Notes under the pieces: model-generated
The model's input: the letters and a program-made list of their open reading frames with translations, nothing else
What the model was told of the DNA's origin: nothing
Databases searched by the model: none
NCBI GenBank assembly: GCA_903813345.2
Contig: CAIIXF020000008.1
Span: 17,778,822 to 17,842,821 of the forward strand
From: Owenia fusiformis
Lineage: Eukaryota > Annelida > Polychaeta > Sabellida > Oweniidae
DNA length: 64,000 bases
Reading direction: 5' to 3'
Translations under genes and position numbers: made by a program
Shown here: piece after piece, positions 58,833-64,000 of the stretch
Position numbering within the stretch: the stretch's first letter is position 1
Layout of the letters: each line of letters opens with the position of its first letter

Positions 58833-61294
58833 CACAGGCTGGTATAGAATGCTATGCTATTTTTCATAAAAACACTAATTAGAATACTTCACAATTTATT
58901 TTTTAACTCATATGTTTCGTTATATCAATGAAATTCCTTACTCCGTGCAATGGATATATCATTTGCGGATAACCTTCACTTATGTTTGAAGTCCATTAAC
59001 GCTAGGAGTAAAAGCTATTGAAAACCATGCCAGAGTATCGAACCCTAAAATGTACCATTTCTTTTTTAACTTTTAATGGCATGATAAAGTGACACGGTAA
59101 CATTAATATATGTTTTCAGCATAACTCTGAATGTATTAATGAGATATTGATGTTAATTATAATTGATGTTAGTAATAATGTTAACATTTTTGTCGGGAGC
59201 AGTTTCACTGTGACGGAGCAGTTTCACAGTTCACATTTGCAACTGCTCTATACACAGTGGAGACGATTAGGTCGTTTAACGTTTATTCAGACAATTGACG
59301 TCATTGTGCGTTAATAACCAGGTATCGCTTTAATTGACGTACTCCAAATTCAAATTGATTTAGACGTTATTTTCGTTGCATTTCATTTCAGAAAAATACT
59401 TTTTGGTGATATTTATACATACAGATAAGCTTGAATTTTTAATTATTTAGCATACAGAAGAACATGGCTTCACTTCTTTCTGTTTCAATCAGGCTTTTAG
59501 AAGCAGAAACACTCTAGTATAATCATTTGAACAACTGACGACCAAATATCAGGATGGCTTATTTTGCGGTAAACACATGCAAGAGAGGCACCTGGGACAT
59601 GTTTATTACAATTTGGGCAAGATGTTTTTACTTTTATTCGAAGCATTGGATAAACATCTTCAACTTCCATGTGGGAATAGTGTTTTCTATGATGCAATAT
59701 TTTTATAAAGCAATAATGAAGACGTTGTCGAAATACGGAGTCGCGACTCGCAAAAAAGTCGTAATGACTCTATAGCATAATGATCACAGTCTCATTGCTT
59801 CGCCAATGAATTTCTATTATGGACAAATTGTGTTGGTATATTTTATTGAACAAAATTAGATTTCCATATTGATGAAATTAAATACAACATTTTGAATGTT
59901 TCATCCTAGAACGGGCCCGTATTGCCGATTTCTCCCATGAGTGCATCTGACTAAAATAAAGTCCACTTCAGAATTTAACTAATTTAAATTAATTTAGAAG
60001 AAAAAATATAAATATGTTCTTCATATTTATGATGATAAGAACGTCTTTTATCATGTCTTGAACAATTTTATTGATTGTTTTTACATTTAATATGAAATTT
60101 AAATTTTTAATTAGTAACTGCTGAATATGCGTAAAAATGCGAGTCGGATCCAATTCATAATTTATGATAATGATTTACAGGATAAAAGTCAGTAGGTCAG
60201 ACTATTAGCCAATGAGGGTAGCTCAAGGTAGGTTTATAAGTATACACATTTAGAAGCTTTAGATGGGGTCTTCCGGGGGCCCGGTCCGGGGGTCTTATTC
60301 ATGTTCTTATTCGCAGCAGAAATCTTCTCGATTTAATAATTAATCAATCTTTTAATCAGTATATGGCAAATATCAGTACTAGTTGAACATCGCATGTCAT
60401 CTGTTAAAAATTGTCACCTCAATTCCTGGGCTTTAATTTAATTACCTATAGTTTAAGGCTAAAAAGACAAACTAACAAGGGAGTGCAGATAGGCCTAGTA
60501 TAGCCGATATCGTTTTTGAAAGAGGTCCGTGATTTCTAGACGTAAGTCTGCCAGTTTTGAATCGAAATACGTGTAAATAAATTATACAACTGTTTATAAT
60601 TTATAATGGACGCTTTTTATCGATTCTCACAATTTCAAACATTGACAATTTCATCAAGAAGTACTAATGAGGTAGGTACATTTCGGCTAGTTACCTTGGT
60701 AATGGGCGATAATAAAAATGCGACCTACCTTGTACGACAATTAATGTTCCGCACGTTGATTATACGATTACACGTCAATTGACACGATTGATTACACATG
60801 CACAATTGAAAAACATACAACGTCAATCAACGTAGTATCCGTCAATCATCTACAATGACGTTAATTGACGAGATAAACGTTAAATGACCTAATCGTCTCC
60901 ACTGATACAGCGGACAAAAAATTAAACATTATTTTATATAAAAGAATTAAAAAGACCCAACACTTCGACATCTCTTGATACCATCAAAGTAATGCTGAAA
61001 TCATATGTAAATATTATTGTGTCGCTAAGAAATAGTACATTTTGGAGTAGGATACTCTGGCGCCATTTTCATTAGCTTTTCCTCCCAGCTTTATTGGACT
61101 TTTAACAGAAGTGAAAATTACCCGCAAATGATATATCCATTGATTGAAGTAAGTCATTTTCTTTTGTATAACGAAACATATCAGTTAAAAAATAAATTGT
61201 GTGGTTTTAGTTTTAGTGTTTCTTAGTGTTTTTATAAAAAATAATAACATGCTCTGCCACAGCACAGCAGACAAATTTTCGATACCAGCCTGTG
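58833..61294. mobile_element. Large foldback element (~2.46 kb) with ~300-bp inverted repeats
   Basis: The left arm starts CACAGGCTGGTATAGAAT and the right arm ends gataccagcctgtg. Matching blocks in inverse order include 'cacaatttattttttaact', 'catatgtttcgttata', 'ggatatatcatttgcgg', 'gccagagtatc' and 'aaaatgta(c)catttctt'. Similarity fades after about 300 bases per arm. A second transposon (59255-60904) occupies the loop. Confidence 0.7.
59255..60904. mobile_element. Nested DNA transposon (1,650 bp), non-autonomous or decayed
   Basis: The ends CAGTGGAGACGATTAGGTC are perfect inverted repeats that continue imperfectly (ttTAACGTTTA). ATACA flanks both ends, a possible 5-bp target duplication. 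Subterminal words AATTGACGT and related 'gtcaattgac' recur on both sides. The minus strand at about 59560-59640 encodes a CPNC zinc-ribbon-like peptide, but no transposase is visible. Confidence 0.7.
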
Positions 61295-61368
61295 AGGTTA
61301 TATGACACTATACTATTTATATTCAAAAATAGGGATAAGGGTGTAAAATATTATAAAATCAATAGACT

Positions 61369-61677
61369 AGATGCGAGTAGAAATAATCTTGATTTACAAC
61401 ATTAAAAATTAAATTCAGTCAAACTGATGTCATATTTGGAATCTACATGTAAAATTACATCTAGAAATGTGGTTTTGAAAAGAGTGTATCAACTTTAAAA
61501 TTTAATTTTCTTTGAAAATGTGACTCCTAGGTCAAGGAGATATATATTTTCTTGAGTTGGTCAAATAATATTTTCTTTTACTGGACATACTTTCATTTTG
61601 TATAACTATCAGATACAAAAGGGTAATATGAAATATTCAAGTTTAAGGGAACTTTCAAATACCCATATGCCATGTTA
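61369..61677. mobile_element. Second copy of the 44211-type MITE, interrupted at its right
   Basis: From 'agatgcgagtagaaataatc' it follows the 44211 copy (44218 onward) up to 'atgccatgtta', where the 61678 element begins. The sequence past that insertion no longer matches clearly. Confidence 0.6.
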
Positions 61678-61998
61678 CAGGCCTGTCAACTTGGGAACAC
61701 CTAACATGAGTGACTTGGAAATGTACAAAAATTTTCAAACGGACTGCGTGACATATCGGTAATTCGCGTGAAAAGTCCGAACGAAATGCGTACGTTTTTT
61801 TTCCCGTCGTTCGTTTTTTTTGCTGTGTAGACGATCTTTTTTAGAAAATTTTCTACAGAAATATTTTTGCTTGACAATTACCAGGTAAAATGCGTATTTG
61901 CGTGACATTTTCTGTCACGCAAAAATAACTGGCGTGACTTCAAATTCTTCAGCAAATGCGTGACAAATACGCAAATTGCGGGACAGTTGACAGGCCTG
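61678..61998. mobile_element. CAGGCCTGTCAACTT element (321 bp) with a 7-bp target duplication
   Basis: The ends CAGGCCTGTCAACTT and AGTTGACAGGCCTG are inverted. CATGTTA occurs immediately on both sides (61671-61677, 61999-62005). The interior repeats 'gcgtgacat', 'tgcgtgaca' and 'tgcgta'. It is nested in the 61369 MITE copy. The end form CAG-N-(C/T)TGYCAAC and the 7-bp duplication resemble the CTCCCGT elements. Confidence 0.75.
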
Positions 61999-62005
61999 CA
62001 TGTTA

Positions 62006-63480
62006 TTATGCTACCTCATTAAGATACTCAAATCTGATTGGTTAGAGCTGCAGGGTCTATTCTTGAAATCGCTGTTCCCTCTTCAAAAGAGGAGATGCGA
62101 AAATATTTCCTTATAAGGTCAAAATATTTCCCATGATGCAGTTCGCGGAGGAACAAATTTATACTTCCTTGTTTTCCCTCATAGGTTTAACATGGGGATT
62201 TTCACACCTATTTTTCAAACGATATATTCGTTCATATTCCCGTACGAGGGTACAAAAAAATTATTATAAACGATTGATCTCTTATTAATCTTAATATAAC
62301 AGCTATTTTTTTCATTGTATTGATGGTGAAAACGATGATTGAAAAGTGAGAAAATATTCCGGAAGAGAAGGTCACATGATCAGTTGACTAGTCGCCATAT
62401 TGGAAAAAAACAATTCCATTCGACTTTCAATACTCTCATGCAAATCTTACCGCACTACAGACTGCAACATCGATGCAACAACTGAATAAAAGTATTCATC
62501 TTCAAATTACATCATAGAGTTACGTTGAAAACCAACAAATCACTGAGCAGTAGACCAAAGAGGAAGCGTCGCTATTATCTAGGTCACTCTGTTCAGTGGT
62601 CCGAAAGCAAAGCTATAGTACTCGTTTCCGAATTTTATTGTTCATTGTACAATCTTTTATTGATTAAACTCGGTATACTGACTATTAAAGCAATGACAAA
62701 GAAGAATACTTCCGATGTTGTCATTGTTTTATTTAGCGTGCGGGTGTAAAAACAAAATTGTGTAATTAGTTTGATTTACAATTTTAGGGTCACGCAAATA
62801 GCTACGCGAAATGCATAGTGAGAAAATATTGACCAATCAAATTTTGTCCTTTTTGAGTGCTTTTTCAGTACATATTTGCGAACTTTCTGATTCAAAGAGC
62901 GAATCGCGAAAGGGAGAATTGCCATATTTGGCAGCAAGACCTCATTCTATCCAGTATTAAAGCAACGAGATCTCCAACCATACCATATTTTTAATACCCT
63001 ACCCCCAAGAGTGTGTGTGCATTTTGAAATTAAATCCTGAAACATGCACTTTTATTATTTAATTTTATAAATTAATTTCTTGACAATTTAACACCATCTT
63101 TTATTTATGTACAGTAAATTTATGGTAGGAATAGAAACCTGGTGGCTAAATTCTATAATGATGATATTGGAACTTAATTACCAAAGATATATATTGATTT
63201 TAAAATATGTATTAATGATAATGGCTTAGAATGGGTGCTGAATGATTCCATCTTGGGTCAGGAACTAGGTAATATTTTTGACACATGCTCTAAATCCTTT
63301 ATTAAAAATATTCATATATTCAAATATACCGCAAAACAAACAGCAGTTGCTAAGCAACAACAGTAAAGGGATTGGTAGAGATTGGGGAATTTGGTAAATA
63401 TATTTATGATGGAGATTTATGAACAACTACTTTAGGAAAAAGTTCAGGAGCGTATTTAAGTTTCATCATAAAGTTGTCGC
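62006..63480. other. No gene seen
   Basis: A+T-rich with short unsupported frames. A small hairpin (gttgctaagcaac) lies at about 63344. Confidence 0.35.
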
Positions 63481-63538
63481 ATTGTAAATCATTTGCGAAG
63501 GATTTACAATGAAATATATGATAACCCAATTGAAAAAT

Positions 63539-63845
63539 AAAACTAATTACCAACTTATTACCAACTAATTTACAACTAATTATCAACAATTCTGCTGGCA
63601 ATTGGAATTAAAGTTAAGCGTTAATTAAATCAATGATAATTATGGCCTAATTATCAGTAGCAAGTTCAACGTAAATTAACTTACAATAATGCTGATTTAT
63701 GATTTTTAGTTGATAATTAAGATATGAAATGTTTGAGGGTGATAGTAAGTGGTAAATTAAAACGTTTTTGTTCTGAAGTAGATTATTGGTTGATAGTTAA
63801 CATAAAGGATGATTTTAATGATAATTAGTTGTAAATTAGGCCCAT
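63539..63845. repeat. Inverted A+T-rich repeat 'TTACAACTAATTATCA'
   Basis: The segment opens with three variants of 'aactaattaccaact', the last being TTTACAACTAATTATCAAC. It closes with the inverse TGATAATTAGTTGTAAATTA, with 'ttagttgataattaag' in between. A likely small MITE or foldback. Confidence 0.45.
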
Positions 63846-64000
63846 GATTTAGAAATACAAACCCCCTAAATTTAATTTCAAGATGGTGGAAAAAGAAAAC
63901 ATGTGAGAGATATTTCTCTCATAAAATTGAGAATTACAACGTAAATGGTGCGTGTACTACCATGAAATTTGGTCAACATTATTATAAGGGTATGTAGAAC

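Noticed and set aside
62525-62749. 74-codon frame with a basic start (RPKRKRRYY)
   Set aside because: Its first codon is TTG, it has no supported exon borders, and the hydrophobic end is composition-driven.

Overview
The window is animal nuclear DNA: A+T-rich, with spliceosomal GT-AG introns, AATAAA poly(A) signals, tRNA-derived SINEs, many inverted-repeat DNA transposons and a 500-base assembly gap (56184-56683). The gene set (mitochondrial amidoxime reductase, citrate synthase lysine methyltransferase, a two-exon dispanin, an orphan 7TM receptor) fits a marine invertebrate, probably a deuterostome or lophotrochozoan. The sequence alone does not fix the phylum.

Layout. 1951-7614 (-): a pseudokinase gene whose catalytic domain is split by about 1,000 residues of low-complexity sequence. 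10037-10999 (-): an intronless 7TM receptor. 13701-15139 (+): a three-exon gene of unknown function beside two CRE palindromes. 15469-22387: transposon-rich, with two copies of a 1.4-1.7 kb element filled with CTCCCGT repeats. 24492-26950 (+): a dispanin/CD225 (IFITM-like) gene. 27000-30814: minisatellites and a mariner-like foldback. 31184-38701 (-): a complete mitochondrial amidoxime reductase (MOSC) gene with a duplicated 144-nt exon pair. 40800-41300: a broken Penelope-like reverse transcriptase relic. 42845-43548 (+): the main exon of CSKMT. 46672-47847 (-): an unrecognised low-complexity protein. 48000-58000: mostly repeats and gene-free DNA around the gap. 58317-58567 (-): the last exon of a gene resembling the C-terminus of PWWP3/MUM1 proteins. 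58833-61294: a large foldback with a second transposon nested in it. 61369-64000: further repeats and no convincing gene.

The genes do not form a pathway; this is an ordinary mixed animal gene neighbourhood. The observations most worth following are the split pseudokinase, the equal-length tandem MOSC exons (candidate mutually exclusive exons), and the CTCCCGT-repeat transposons, whose 7-bp target duplication links them to a smaller element at 61678. I found no CRISPR array, no operon-like system and no intact autonomous transposon. Exon limits were read by eye from splice consensus, codon phase and remembered family motifs; no alignment was run.
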